From positions 620,001-684,000 of the forward strand of contig CAWGST010000005.1 of assembly GCA_963825315.1 (NCBI GenBank): DNA of 64,000 nt, in the 5' to 3' direction. The DNA comes from DASRLE01 sp963825315. GTDB lineage: Bacteria; Verrucomicrobiota; Verrucomicrobiia; Limisphaerales; Palsa-1400. The position numbers and the translations under genes were made by a program. The stretch's first letter is position 1. Each line of letters begins with the position of its first letter. Of the stretch, positions 44,690 to 53,271 are shown piece after piece. The notes under the pieces are model-generated. The model had not been told where the DNA came from. It made no database searches and saw only the letters and a list, made by a program, of their open reading frames with translations.

Positions 44690-47236
44690 TCATCGCTGCC
44701 ACAGGATGTGAACGGCTTCCAGGGGAACCGCAACGCCGTCGCAGTGCGGCATCACTCGCGCCGTATAGTCCGCTGGAGGGCGGGCTGCGGACACAGCCGC
44801 GTTGTAAACGTAACCACCCGATACACCGGGCAGTTGGCGAACGATCTTCATTTCCTGCCGCACAGGAGCGCCGCCCATGACTCCTTCGGCGCAAAGTTCC
44901 ACCCGCACCGCATTGGGGTCGAGGTCATTGAGAAAGACCTGGACCTCGAATACGTGCTGTCCGCCACGAGTCTCAACCTTCACTTCGCCGAAGCGCAGCG
45001 CGGGCCATTTCTGTTCCAGACTGTGCCGCCAATCAACTATTTTCCTGCCGATGGCGCCTTTATTGGCCATGCGCAATTGGCAGGCGGCAGCAAGCGGGAG
45101 GTAGTGTTTTCCGGTGTATTCGCGCACCGTGCGGTTGGCGGAGAAGCGCGGTGTCAACTGCGCCATGCTTTCCCGCATCCGCGCCACCCAGGCCGTGGGA
45201 ATGCCCTGTTCGTTGCGGGCATAAAACTCCGGGATCACCTCCCGTTCGAGCCGCTCGTAAAGCGCCACGGCTTCGGCCGCGTCCCAAGCCGGATCGTCGC
45301 CGTGCTCCTGGCCGTCCCCCAACGCCCAGCCCAATTCAGGCGCGTAAGCTTTCGCCCACCAGCCGTCCAACTCCGAGAGATTAATGCCTCCATTGACGAG
45401 CACTTTCATGCCGCTCGTTCCACACGCCTCCCAAGGCCGACGGGGTGTGTTGAGCCAGACATCCACCCCCTGCACCAGATGCTCGGTCAGGAGCATATCG
45501 TAGTCACTGAGGAAGATCGCATGAGGACGGACCTCGGGCTGGCGAATGAATTGTATCCATTTCTGGATCAGGGCCTGCCCCGCCGCGTCCGCGGGATGGG
45601 CCTTGCCAGCGAGGATGAGTTGCACCGGGCGCTGAGGATTGGATAACAGGCGCAGCAGTCGCTCGGGATCGTGCAGCAGCAGGTTCGGTCGTTTGTAGGT
45701 GGCGAAGCGGCGCGCAAAACCCAGTGTCAACGCGTTGGGATCGAAGAAATGCCCCGCCTCCTCAACCGTCTCGGGCGGCGCGCCAGCGGCGGCATAGTGC
45801 CGGGCCAGGCGTCGGCGAGCATATTCAACAAGAGACTTTCTGGCGGCGGTGCGAAATTGCCAAAGGCTGGCGTCGGAGACGTGGCGAATGTCCTGCTCCA
45901 GGCATTCCATCGTCCCCAGCCAGCGGTCTTTTCCACAGGCCTTCGTCCAAAGATCGTCCGCTGCCGCCGAGTCCCAGCTCGGCATGTGAACTCCGTTGGT
46001 CACGTGTCCGACGGGCACTTCATCCGCCGGCCAGTGTGGAAAGAGAGGCTCAAAGAGATGCCGGCTGACTTTCCCATGCAAGCGGCTCACGCCATTGACC
46101 GCCCCGCTGCCCCGGATGGCCAGATAGGCCATGTTGAAACTCTCCGACGAGTCGTTCGGATCCTGGCGGCCCAGGGCGAGCAAGTCGCGGACTGTAATGC
46201 CAAGCTTTTCCCGGGCGTACCGACCGAGGTATTGTTCGATGAGAGCCGGAGCGAAACGATCAAACCCGGCGGCCACTGCCGTGTGGGTGGTGAAAAGGTT
46301 TCCCGCTCGCGTGACGGCCAGTGCGACGTCAAAGGGCTGCGCATTCTCCTGCATGAAGCTGCGCGCCCGTTCCAACACGGCGAAGGCGGCATGTCCTTCG
46401 TTCAGGTGACAGACTTCGGGTTTGAGGCCGAGTGCGGCGAGCAGCCGCCATCCGCCAATACCGAGGAGCAGTTCTTGCTTGAGGCGCAGTTCAGGGCCGC
46501 CGCCATACAATTCGCTGGTAATCCCTCTATGCGCGGGAAAGTTCGCCGCGTCATTGCTGTCCAGCAGGTAAAGTTTCACTCTGCCGACTTGGACCTGCCA
46601 GGCGCGCAGCCAGACCGAGTAACCGGGCAAGGGGATCTCCAACCGCAACCATTCCCCGTTCGGGTGGCGCAACGGCGTGATCGGCAACTGTCCGGGGTCG
46701 TTATAGGGGAAGAGGGCCTGTTGCGCTCCGTCGTTGTCAATCACCTGGCGAAAATAGCCTTGTTGGTAGAGCAGCCCCACTCCGGCCACCGGCACGCCCA
46801 GGTCGCTGGCGGTTTTGAGCTGATCACCGGCCACATTGCCAAGCCCGCCGGAGTAAATGGGCAGCGCTTCGCTTAACATGAATTCCATGCTGAAGTACGC
46901 GACGCAAGTCAAAGGAGTCTGCGGATGCTGTTGCTGAAACCACGCGGGCGTCTCCTCCGCCTGATGCTTGGCTCGCAGCAGGTCATCAACGTGCTTACGG
47001 AAGGCAGCATCGGCCAGCACGCGCACGAGTTGGTCCCGCGAGACTGTTTGCAGGACAACCCAGGGGTTCTGCGTGAGTTCCCACAGCGCGGGATCAAGCA
47101 GCCGCCACACTTCGTCGGCGCAATGATTCCACGACCAGCGCATATCCAAGGCCAGCTCCGCCAGGGAATCGAATCCTTCGACTTCCGTGGGCAGAAGGCT
47201 GTAGATCGGGTGGCTGACACGTGTTTCTTTGCTCAT
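44690..47236 (-). CDS. glgP: Alpha-glucan phosphorylase, GT35
   Basis: About 848 residues from ATG 47236 (MSKETRVSHPIYSLLPTEVE). The family parts LAELALDMRWSWN, VAYFSMEFMLSEALPIYSGGLGNVAGDQLKTASDLGVPVAGVGLLY and the PLP region GTSGMKVLVNGGINLSELDGWWAKAY are visible. It phosphorolyses glycogen or maltodextrin to glucose 1-phosphate. It overlaps pgm by four bases (ATGA), so the glucose 1-phosphate is passed on to phosphoglucomutase. The longer upstream frame has no similarity to the family. Confidence 0.9.
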   Translation of the reverse strand: MSKETRVSHPIYSLLPTEVEGFDSLAELALDMRWSWNHCADEVWRLLDPALWELTQNPWVVLQTVSRDQLVRVLADAAFRKHVDDLLRAKHQAEETPAWFQQQHPQTPLTCVAYFSMEFMLSEALPIYSGGLGNVAGDQLKTASDLGVPVAGVGLLYQQGYFRQVIDNDGAQQALFPYNDPGQLPITPLRHPNGEWLRLEIPLPGYSVWLRAWQVQVGRVKLYLLDSNDAANFPAHRGITSELYGGGPELRLKQELLLGIGGWRLLAALGLKPEVCHLNEGHAAFAVLERARSFMQENAQPFDVALAVTRAGNLFTTHTAVAAGFDRFAPALIEQYLGRYAREKLGITVRDLLALGRQDPNDSSESFNMAYLAIRGSGAVNGVSRLHGKVSRHLFEPLFPHWPADEVPVGHVTNGVHMPSWDSAAADDLWTKACGKDRWLGTMECLEQDIRHVSDASLWQFRTAARKSLVEYARRRLARHYAAAGAPPETVEEAGHFFDPNALTLGFARRFATYKRPNLLLHDPERLLRLLSNPQRPVQLILAGKAHPADAAGQALIQKWIQFIRQPEVRPHAIFLSDYDMLLTEHLVQGVDVWLNTPRRPWEACGTSGMKVLVNGGINLSELDGWWAKAYAPELGWALGDGQEHGDDPAWDAAEAVALYERLEREVIPEFYARNEQGIPTAWVARMRESMAQLTPRFSANRTVREYTGKHYLPLAAACQLRMANKGAIGRKIVDWRHSLEQKWPALRFGEVKVETRGGQHVFEVQVFLNDLDPNAVRVELCAEGVMGGAPVRQEMKIVRQLPGVSGGYVYNAAVSAARPPADYTARVMPHCDGVAVPLEAVHILWQR

Positions 47237-48927
47237 GATTTCTCCTTCAGTTTTGGCCCGGACGGAATCCCTGGCTGCTGCGGTGACGCGGCCAGCGCAT
47301 CGCTGACAATCGTCTGCGCTTCCTCCAGGATGCGGCGCAGATGATCCGCTCCCCGGAAGCTCTCCGCATAAATTTTGTAAATGTCTTCCGTCCCGGACGG
47401 ACGCGCCGCGAACCATCCGCTCCCAGCCTCCACTTTCAATCCGCCGATGGGAGCGCAGTTGCCTGGCGCGATGGTGAGGACAGTCTGAATTTTTTCGCCC
47501 GCCAACCCGGTTATCTTTACCTGGTTGGGTGACAGTTTCGCCAACAGTTGCTTTTGCTCCGGAGTGGCCGGCGCTTCAACGCGGTCATAGCAAGGCTCTC
47601 CGAACTCGCGCGTGAGTTCGTGGTAAACTTCGCCAGGATCGCGGCCCATCCGGGCTGTGATTTCCGCCGCCAGCAAAGCCGGGACAATTCCATCTTTGTC
47701 CGTCGTCCAAACGCTGCCGTCCAGACGGGAGAACGTGGCGCCTGCGCTTTCTTCGCCAACGAAGCCAAGCGAACCGTCGAGCAAGCCATCCACGAACCAC
47801 TTGAAGCCCACCGGCACTTCAAATAGCTCACGGCCAACCTTGGCCGTGACGCGATCAATCATCTGGCTGCTCACCAGCGTTTTGCCGACCGAGGCTTCCT
47901 TGCGCCACTTCGGACGGTGTTGAAACAGGTGGAAGATGGCCACGGAAAGGTAATGGTTGGGCGGCAGCAATCCCGCGCTTTTGGTGACGATTCCGTGCCG
48001 GTCATGGTCTGGGTCGCAGGCGAAGGAAAGGTCAAAACGGTCCTTCATCCCTATCAATCGCTGCATTGCATAAGCCGAGGAGGGGTCCATCCGTATCTGA
48101 CCATCCCAATCCACGGTCATAAAGCGGAAGGTTGGATCAACCTCTTCGTTGACCACGGTAAGATTCAAACCGTAGCGCTCGGCGATTCGTCCCCAATAAT
48201 GGACGCCGGCACCCCCAAGGGGATCCACACCCAGACCGAGCTTCGAATCGCGGATGACCTCCATTTCAACCACCTTGCCCAGATCGGCAATGTAAGGGCT
48301 GAGATAGTCGCGCCGGTGCGTCGTCGAAGCGCGCAGAGCCTGCTCGTGGGGAATTCGTTTCACCCCTTCGAGCCGGGCTTCGAGCAGCCCATTCGCCTTC
48401 GCCTCAATCCAATCGGTAACGACGTTGTCCGCCGGCCCGCCATTCGGAGGATTATATTTGAAGCCGCCGTCCTGCGGCGGATTGTGCGAGGGCGTGATGA
48501 CAATCCCGTCGGCCAGTCCGCTTTTCCGCCCGCGATTATAGGTCAGAATCGCGTGAGAAATGACCGGGGTCGGAGTGTATTCGTCCCCTTCGGCGATCAT
48601 CACCTCGACCCCATTTGCCGCCAGCACCTCCAGCGCGGTGGCGCACGCCGGAACGGAAAGCGCGTGCGTATCAATGCCGAGAAACAGCGGGCCATCGGTC
48701 CCCTGCCCTTTTCGATACCGGCAAATCGCCTGGGTAATCGCGAGGATGTGCCATTCGTTGAAAGCCCGCTTGAACGATGAACCGCGATGCCCGGAGGTGC
48801 CAAACGCAACCTGTTGCGCCGGCACCGTGGGATCTGGCACATCGGAATAGTAGGCGGTGATGAGCCGCGGCACATCGACCAGAATTCCCGGTGGCGCCGT
48901 CTTTCCGGCAAGGGGACTTGTTTTCAT
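47233..48927 (-). CDS. pgm: Phosphoglucomutase (alpha-D-glucose-specific)
   Basis: A 564-residue enzyme converting glucose 1-phosphate to glucose 6-phosphate. FGTSGHRGSSFKRAFNE, the active-site serine region ITPSHNPPQDGGFKYNPPNGGPAD and the magnesium loop CDPDHDRHG are all present, and ESAGATF is in the sugar-binding loop. Its ends overlap rpiB (ATGA, 48924-48927) and glgP (47233-47236), so the three genes are one operon with translational coupling. Confidence 0.93.
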   Translation of the reverse strand: MKTSPLAGKTAPPGILVDVPRLITAYYSDVPDPTVPAQQVAFGTSGHRGSSFKRAFNEWHILAITQAICRYRKGQGTDGPLFLGIDTHALSVPACATALEVLAANGVEVMIAEGDEYTPTPVISHAILTYNRGRKSGLADGIVITPSHNPPQDGGFKYNPPNGGPADNVVTDWIEAKANGLLEARLEGVKRIPHEQALRASTTHRRDYLSPYIADLGKVVEMEVIRDSKLGLGVDPLGGAGVHYWGRIAERYGLNLTVVNEEVDPTFRFMTVDWDGQIRMDPSSAYAMQRLIGMKDRFDLSFACDPDHDRHGIVTKSAGLLPPNHYLSVAIFHLFQHRPKWRKEASVGKTLVSSQMIDRVTAKVGRELFEVPVGFKWFVDGLLDGSLGFVGEESAGATFSRLDGSVWTTDKDGIVPALLAAEITARMGRDPGEVYHELTREFGEPCYDRVEAPATPEQKQLLAKLSPNQVKITGLAGEKIQTVLTIAPGNCAPIGGLKVEAGSGWFAARPSGTEDIYKIYAESFRGADHLRRILEEAQTIVSDALAASPQQPGIPSGPKLKEKS

Positions 48928-49424
48928 GGTGTTTCGGGTGTGTTTTCGAGCTTCGCCACTTTCGCCAGGCGGCGGCGATGACGCGCCGCGCCGCTGAATC
49001 GCGCGTCGAGAAATGTTTGAACCAATTCCCAGGCGAGTGCGGAACCGACTACGCGACCCCCGAGACAGATCACGTTCAGGTCGTCGTCCTCGACCCCTTG
49101 GTGCGCCGAAAAGTTTTCATGAATCAGGCAGGCCCGAACCCCCGCCACTTTGTTCGCGACGACCGATGCCCCGACACCACTTCCACAGACGGCCACGCCG
49201 CGCTCCACCTCTCCGCGGGCAACCGCGCGGGCCAGCGGCACGACAAAATCCGGATAATCATCATCCGACTTCGACTGCAAGTCGCCAAAATCAACCACTT
49301 CATAGCCGGCCGCGCGCAACTTTTCAACGAGTAGTTCCTTCAATTCAAATCCGCCATGGTCGGCGGCGACGCCGACGCGGCGGATTGTTCCCGCCACACC
49401 CTTCAGCGGTTCCGTTCCATTCAT
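48924..49424 (-). CDS. rpiB: Ribose-5-phosphate isomerase B
   Basis: A 166-residue enzyme. RVGVAADHGGFELKELL, VVDFGD and GVAVCGSGVGASVVANKVAGVRACL match RpiB, with the active-site cysteine (Cys in AVCGSG). The C-terminal 20 residues are extra. RpiB interconverts ribulose 5-phosphate and ribose 5-phosphate. It is the first gene of the rpiB-pgm-glgP operon; a site of the palindrome family lies 35 bases upstream. The operon links glycogen breakdown to the pentose phosphate pathway. Confidence 0.9.
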   Translation of the reverse strand: MNGTEPLKGVAGTIRRVGVAADHGGFELKELLVEKLRAAGYEVVDFGDLQSKSDDDYPDFVVPLARAVARGEVERGVAVCGSGVGASVVANKVAGVRACLIHENFSAHQGVEDDDLNVICLGGRVVGSALAWELVQTFLDARFSGAARHRRRLAKVAKLENTPETP

Positions 49425-49939
49425 AATGCGAAGATAATCACGGTTACAGTACGAACACTATGGAGTAAAACCCTACCATGCACGATGGGAACCTCAAGTT
49501 TTTTACCATGCGGCGCAAGCTCCTAACGGGGCGGCTACTGACCAGATTGCAGCATAGACCACATTCGGAACCGACAGAATCGCCGCGAAAAAGCACAAAA
49601 GTCGCAAAATGAAACGCCGGAATGAACTGGATTTATAGATGCAGAATCATCCGCCGTCGCTGAAGCTTTGGTGGACGGAGAATCCATTCCCCACCCTGTC
49701 GATTTTTTTTTGCGCTTCTTGCGCTTTTTCGCGGCAGCATCTTTGTATTCTACCGGATTTTATAGTTATCAAACAAGCACAAATCCTCCATTTGAGACGA
49801 TTGTAATTATGTGCGACAAAGACCGTAAAATCATAATGGTTTCCGGCTGCACCACGAATACCAACTCATTTGAATATGAATCTTTAATTTGCTTTTGGCG
49901 TTCGCGTGTTTTCATAGGCTCGCTCCTCTGGCTCATGGC
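49425..49939. other. Intergenic region upstream of rpiB
   Basis: Apart from operator candidate site 2 (49460-49478), about 450 bases show no supported gene. A short palindromic word lies near 49649-49680. Confidence 0.4.
49460..49478 (-). promoter_or_regulatory. Palindromic operator candidate, site 2 (rpiB operon)
   Basis: ATGGAGTAAAACCCTACCAT. It is the most diverged site of the set (GGAGT instead of GGGGT), 35 bases upstream of the rpiB ATG, at the same distance as sites 5 and 6. Confidence 0.45.
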
Positions 49940-50227
49940 TCAAGCCTGGGTAAAACGCACTTTCAACCCCAGGGAAGACAAAACGGCGTTGAGGCTCGAA
50001 AGACGCGGATTTCCACGACGCGATAGCAGACGATAAAGGCTTTCCCGGTTCAACTTGCTGGATTTCGCGGCCCGGCCAATTCCACCTTGAGCTTCAACAA
50101 CGTCGCGCAGGCCCAACAGGAAAACATCAGGACCTTCTTCAAAACAAGCGGTCAGATATTTCGCGGCTTGTTCCGAGTCCTGAAGACGCGGCTTGAGGAT
50201 TTCTTCAAATTTCACGGCATTTTTCAT
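49940..50227 (-). CDS. HigA-like antitoxin
   Basis: A 95-residue protein from ATG 50227. VFLLGLRDVVEAQGGIGRAAKSSKLNRESLYRLLSRRGNPRLSSLNAVLSSLGLKV holds an HTH of the Xre/HigA type typical of probable addiction module antidotes. It lies four bases after the HigB-like gene, with the toxin first, as is usual for this class. It binds the toxin and its own promoter. Confidence 0.8.
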   Translation of the reverse strand: MKNAVKFEEILKPRLQDSEQAAKYLTACFEEGPDVFLLGLRDVVEAQGGIGRAAKSSKLNRESLYRLLSRRGNPRLSSLNAVLSSLGLKVRFTQA

Positions 50228-50231
50228 ATTC

Positions 50232-50564
50232 TTACTCTCGTTGCTTATAGTCGTGCCAGTATTGTTTGGCGCGCTGAATATCCTTTTCCTGTGTGCGCTT
50301 ATCCCCGGCACACAGCAGGATCACCAGCACCTGCCCTTTCTGGGCGAAATACACCCGATACCCCGGACCGTAATCCACGCGCAATTCGGACACTCCTTCG
50401 CCCACGCTCTTGCAGTCACCCAAATTCCCCCGCCGAACCCGGGCCAGACGGGCGAGCACGCGCGCCACAATGTTTTGATCATCCAGTTCGTCCAGCCACT
50501 CGTTAAAAGGGGTTCGCCCTTCACGCGTTCGATAGGCCAGCAACTCTTTCGGTGTGATCAGCAC
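50232..50564 (-). CDS. HigB/RelE-like toxin
   Basis: A 110-residue protein of the phage Gp49-like/HigB group: GRTPFNEWLDELDD, RVLARLARVRRGNLGDCKSVGEGVSELRVDYGPGYRVYFAQKGQVLVILLCAGDKRTQEKDI. The ribosome-dependent mRNA endonuclease fold is expected, with basic residues near the C-terminus. It forms a pair with the HigA-like gene that follows. Confidence 0.85.
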   Translation of the reverse strand: MLITPKELLAYRTREGRTPFNEWLDELDDQNIVARVLARLARVRRGNLGDCKSVGEGVSELRVDYGPGYRVYFAQKGQVLVILLCAGDKRTQEKDIQRAKQYWHDYKQRE

Positions 50565-50779
50565 CAGGGTAATGTAGTGTAAAAGCTACAGCGGGTCAAT
50601 CGTTTTTTTTGCCGCAGCCTTTCATCCGCAAAACTTTTTGCCAGCGGTTGATCGAGCGTTGCCAGACTGAATCCATGTTGCCGGACCCCTGCCAAACATT
50701 CCTCTGCCTATCTATCAATCTTGCGATTCAGGCCGGCTTGACGCATTTGATCATGCTCCGCTCCGCCGATGCCTGGTTT
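50565..50779. other. Intergenic stretch with a dispersed repeat
   Basis: Contains at 50620-50708 an inverted, 96 percent identical copy of the PIN-gene remnant at 25970-26058. No other gene is visible. Confidence 0.6.
50620..50708 (-). pseudogene. Inverted copy of the PIN-toxin gene end
   Basis: On the minus strand it reads MAEECLAGVRQHGFSLATLD, then QPLAKSFADE. It differs from 25970-26058 at four of 89 bases. The identity ends sharply on both sides. Confidence 0.5.
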
Positions 50780-51037
50780 TTACGTCCGGTTGTGAAACCC
50801 ATGAACCCGGGTGAGGTTGCGTTCGGCGAGCAATTGCGCTTCGGCCTCCAGCCAGTGCTGCACATCGCGCCCGGGCCGCGAACCCTCGTTCACATAACTG
50901 AAGTATGCCCTTCTGGCCACTTCGTCCGGTGATGGGGTAAAATCAATTTCGTTTCGGCTGAAGTCCGCAGCCGCAGTTGGCGGTGAAGCGCCGGCTGAAT
51001 TTTGGTTTTGGTCCTGGGAGAATTTGTTGTTTTTCAT
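50780..51037 (-). CDS. DUF2934 domain protein
   Basis: An 85-residue protein with an unstructured N-terminal half and the DUF2934 block VARRAYFSYVNEGSRPGRDVQHWLEAEAQLLAE. The function is not known; the family is often found next to PRC-barrel and stress genes. It is preceded by the PRC-barrel gene and is likely to share its operon. Confidence 0.75.
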   Translation of the reverse strand: MKNNKFSQDQNQNSAGASPPTAAADFSRNEIDFTPSPDEVARRAYFSYVNEGSRPGRDVQHWLEAEAQLLAERNLTRVHGFHNRT

Positions 51038-51061
51038 AAAAGGAGAATGGGCTGGGCGGCG

Positions 51062-51790
51062 TCAATCTGCCGCGCCGATCCGAGCCAAATGGTGTGCGGG
51101 ACTCTGCTCGATGGCTTCCCTGGTCAAATTCACGAACACCGTGGATTCCTCGTAACTGATCCGGTCAACTTTGCCCGTCGGTATCACCACCTCATTGCCC
51201 GAGAGCCGGTGACCGGTTTTGATGACCAGTTGACGAATCGCCCAGTTTTGGGAGTCCATCATAAAATCGCAGACGTGGCCGATCGTTCCATCGCTCGCCT
51301 TGATATGGTAACCGTTCACGGCTTGCGTGCTCCGCAGATGATCTCCGGCTGGTTCGGGTTGCGGGCCGCTGGCAGCGGCTGATTTCTTCGGGAGCGGTTT
51401 TGCCGGCAGTTCCACAATCGGAAAGCCGCTCACGCCCCACAACCCGTCACCCTCCCAGTAGGAGGGCCAGCCGTAATACCGGTAATACTCCTCTTCGTAT
51501 TGTCGCGACACCGGCTTGTGCGACTCAATGGAAGGGCTGTCCTCAATCTGTTTCCGGGTCAGATTCACGAGCACGAGTTTTCCGGGCTGATAAAGACCGC
51601 CGAAGGCATGGGGCGAAATGAGCACCAAGCGCCCCGTCAACCACGAACCCGTATCCGCGACCACATAACGAACCGCCCAGTTCTGATCGTCAAAATAAAA
51701 ATCCTTCACATGGCCGATTTCGCCATCGGACGCGCCGAGTTTGTCTCCGTATAATTGTTTAGTGCTTTGTAACATAGACTTGTCTTTCAT
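51062..51790 (-). CDS. Protein with two PRC-barrel domains
   Basis: A 242-residue soluble protein. Domain one is visible as DGEIGHVKDFYFDDQNWAVRYVVADTG and domain two as DGTIGHVCDFMMDSQNWAIRQLVIKTG; both end in short segments with EQSP or EDSP-like motifs. PRC barrels bind other proteins or RNA and are found in RimM and photosynthetic reaction-centre H subunits; tandem ones are common in stress genes. It sits between DUF3309 and DUF2934 genes in one direction. Confidence 0.8.
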   Translation of the reverse strand: MKDKSMLQSTKQLYGDKLGASDGEIGHVKDFYFDDQNWAVRYVVADTGSWLTGRLVLISPHAFGGLYQPGKLVLVNLTRKQIEDSPSIESHKPVSRQYEEEYYRYYGWPSYWEGDGLWGVSGFPIVELPAKPLPKKSAAASGPQPEPAGDHLRSTQAVNGYHIKASDGTIGHVCDFMMDSQNWAIRQLVIKTGHRLSGNEVVIPTGKVDRISYEESTVFVNLTREAIEQSPAHHLARIGAAD

Positions 51791-51888
51791 CTAAATGGCC
51801 CGGGCCGCTGCCCGGGAAAACAGCTTGCCCGGCATTCGATCCGTTCAACCGCCAACCCTTGCCGCCGATGGAGCACAGCCCAACCCGT

Positions 51889-52044
51889 TCAAATCCTGCC
51901 CAGCAAAAGCAGGACAACCAGAACAACCAAAAGCAGGCCCAGTCCGCTGCTCGGGTAATATCCCCAACTCCGGCTGTGCGGCCAGGCCGGGAGCGCGCCG
52001 ATCAACATAAGAATCAATACAACCAATATAATAGTTCCTAACAT
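51889..52044 (-). CDS. DUF3309 small membrane protein
   Basis: A 51-residue protein from ATG 52044: MLGTIILVVLILMLIGALPA, WPHSRSWGYYPS, SGLGLLLVVLVVLLLLGRI. Two hydrophobic helices and a central WPHSxxWGYxPS motif mark DUF3309, a family induced in stress in several bacteria. An AAAGGAA ribosome-binding site precedes the ATG. An operator candidate (site 3) lies 62 bases upstream. It is the likely first gene of the operon with the PRC-barrel and DUF2934 genes. Confidence 0.85.
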   Translation of the reverse strand: MLGTIILVVLILMLIGALPAWPHSRSWGYYPSSGLGLLLVVLVVLLLLGRI

Positions 52045-52106
52045 AATGTTCCTTTCATTGTGCGAATATGCACGGAATGAGGGTAATCCAAAAACGCGCG
52101 GGCGCC

Positions 52107-52124
52107 ATGGGGTGTTACCCTACC
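52107..52124 (-). promoter_or_regulatory. Palindromic operator candidate, site 3 (DUF3309 operon)
   Basis: ATGGGGTGTTACCCTACC on the plus strand, preceded by GCGGGCGCC. This is the best example of the long form of the site. Confidence 0.6.
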
Positions 52125-52311
52125 AGAGAATTTTGCGAGGTGAGTTCCGGCATGGCGGCGATGCGCCTGCGCCGGGGACTTTTGAACGACGCGCCGGTTG
52201 AAACTTTCCCCGGCGCCACACTCATGCTGCCAAACTGAAGCCAGGGGTTTTCCCAGTGGCGGCAAGGAACGCCCTAGTCGTGGCCGGATCAAGTGAAACG
52301 TAAAGTTGCTC

Positions 52312-52917
52312 ATGGAGACAATCCCTGAACAAACTGCGGACCGCGCCAACCGGGCACTGGGCCGGCCTTCACGAATCAGGAAACCAACAATGGTTCTGGC
52401 GGGAATCTTGTTCCTCGCCCTGCTCCTCAACCCCGTCCAAGCTCAAGACGCGACTTTGCCAGGCCCGTACAGCATAACCCTTGCTTGGACTGGCAGCCCA
52501 AGCCCCGAGGCCGTCGGTTACCTCATTTATTATGGCACGGCCAGCGGACAATATTCGAATTGTGTCGATGTGGGAAATGTGACGGCCAATACGGTTTCAG
52601 GTCTGGCGGGCGGCACCACCTATTTCTTTGCCATCAGTTCTTACGATGCGAATGGACTGGAAAGCTCCTTATCGCAGGAAATCAGTTATGTGCCGGGACT
52701 TTCCACTGTCGCCATTAGCGCCACGGCCACCGGCCAGGTTGTTCTGACAGTGAACGGACTGATCGGCCAAAGTTATGACATCCTGGCGGCGCAAACTCTT
52801 GCCAACTGGGCCGTCATCGGCACCGTGACACTGGGTGCGAGCGGTGCGGTGAACTTCACCGACACGAACGCCGTGAGTTTCCCGAGGCGGTTCTACTGCA
52901 CGCGGCAAACACCCTGA
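52312..52917 (+). CDS. Secreted fibronectin type III protein with a shared C-terminal module
   Basis: About 201 residues. A positive N-region followed by VLAGILFLALLLNPVQAQ is a signal peptide. The middle (YSITLAWTGSPSPEAVGYLIYYGTASGQYSNCVDVGNVTANTVSGLAGGTTYFFAISSYDANGLESSLS) is a clear fibronectin type III domain. The last 75 residues (GQSYDILAAQTLANWAVIGTVTLGASGAVNFTDTNAVSFPRRFYCTRQTP) match the module at the end of the protein at 6312. A TTG at 52306 or the ATG at 52390 are alternative starts. The function is unknown. Confidence 0.7.
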   Translation: METIPEQTADRANRALGRPSRIRKPTMVLAGILFLALLLNPVQAQDATLPGPYSITLAWTGSPSPEAVGYLIYYGTASGQYSNCVDVGNVTANTVSGLAGGTTYFFAISSYDANGLESSLSQEISYVPGLSTVAISATATGQVVLTVNGLIGQSYDILAAQTLANWAVIGTVTLGASGAVNFTDTNAVSFPRRFYCTRQTP

Positions 52918-52971
52918 ACGGACAAGCCAAGGAGAGCGGCTCAATGAGCAGACCCGGCGTTGGAACGCACG

Positions 52972-53271
52972 TCAGCTTTCCTTCGGAATCAATTCCACGC
53001 GCAAGGCGAACCGCACCAGGCCCGGAACATCATGGATGTTGAGGCCATTCATTAATTTCATGCGATGGTATTCGACGGTCTTGGGGCTGATCTTCAGGAT
53101 CGCGGCGATTTGCTTGGTGTTTTGGCCTTCGGCGATGAGTTGGAGGATTTCGCGTTGCCGGATCGTCAACAGTTCGAGCGGGCTTTTCTGGCTGGCCATC
53201 GCTTTTAAAGGAATGCTTTTGAGGAGTCGCGGGGAGAGTTGCTGACCCAGATCATTTTGATTGTGGACTAG
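52972..53271 (-). pseudogene. LuxR-type HTH regulator, C-terminal part of an IS-interrupted gene
   Basis: The C-terminal 70 residues form a LuxR/NarL HTH: SPLELLTIRQREILQLIAEGQNTKQIAAILKISPKTVEYHRMKLM, with recognition helix SPKTVEYHRMKLM. There is no receiver or signal-binding domain. The reading frame continues into the IS1182 element at 53272; a start codon inside the left inverted repeat of the IS (53298) could still give a truncated protein. The N-terminal part lies at 54936-55181. The two parts join in frame through CTAG when the IS is removed, giving a 181-residue protein with a heptad coiled coil in front. Confidence 0.8.

Noticed and set aside
49668..50036. 122-codon open frame on the plus strand
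   Set aside because: It overlaps the end of the HigA-like gene in antisense, has no ribosome-binding site and no recognisable features.
51795..52041. Two overlapping short plus-strand frames
   Set aside because: They are antisense to the DUF3309 gene, whose helices and WPHSxxWGY motif are clear.
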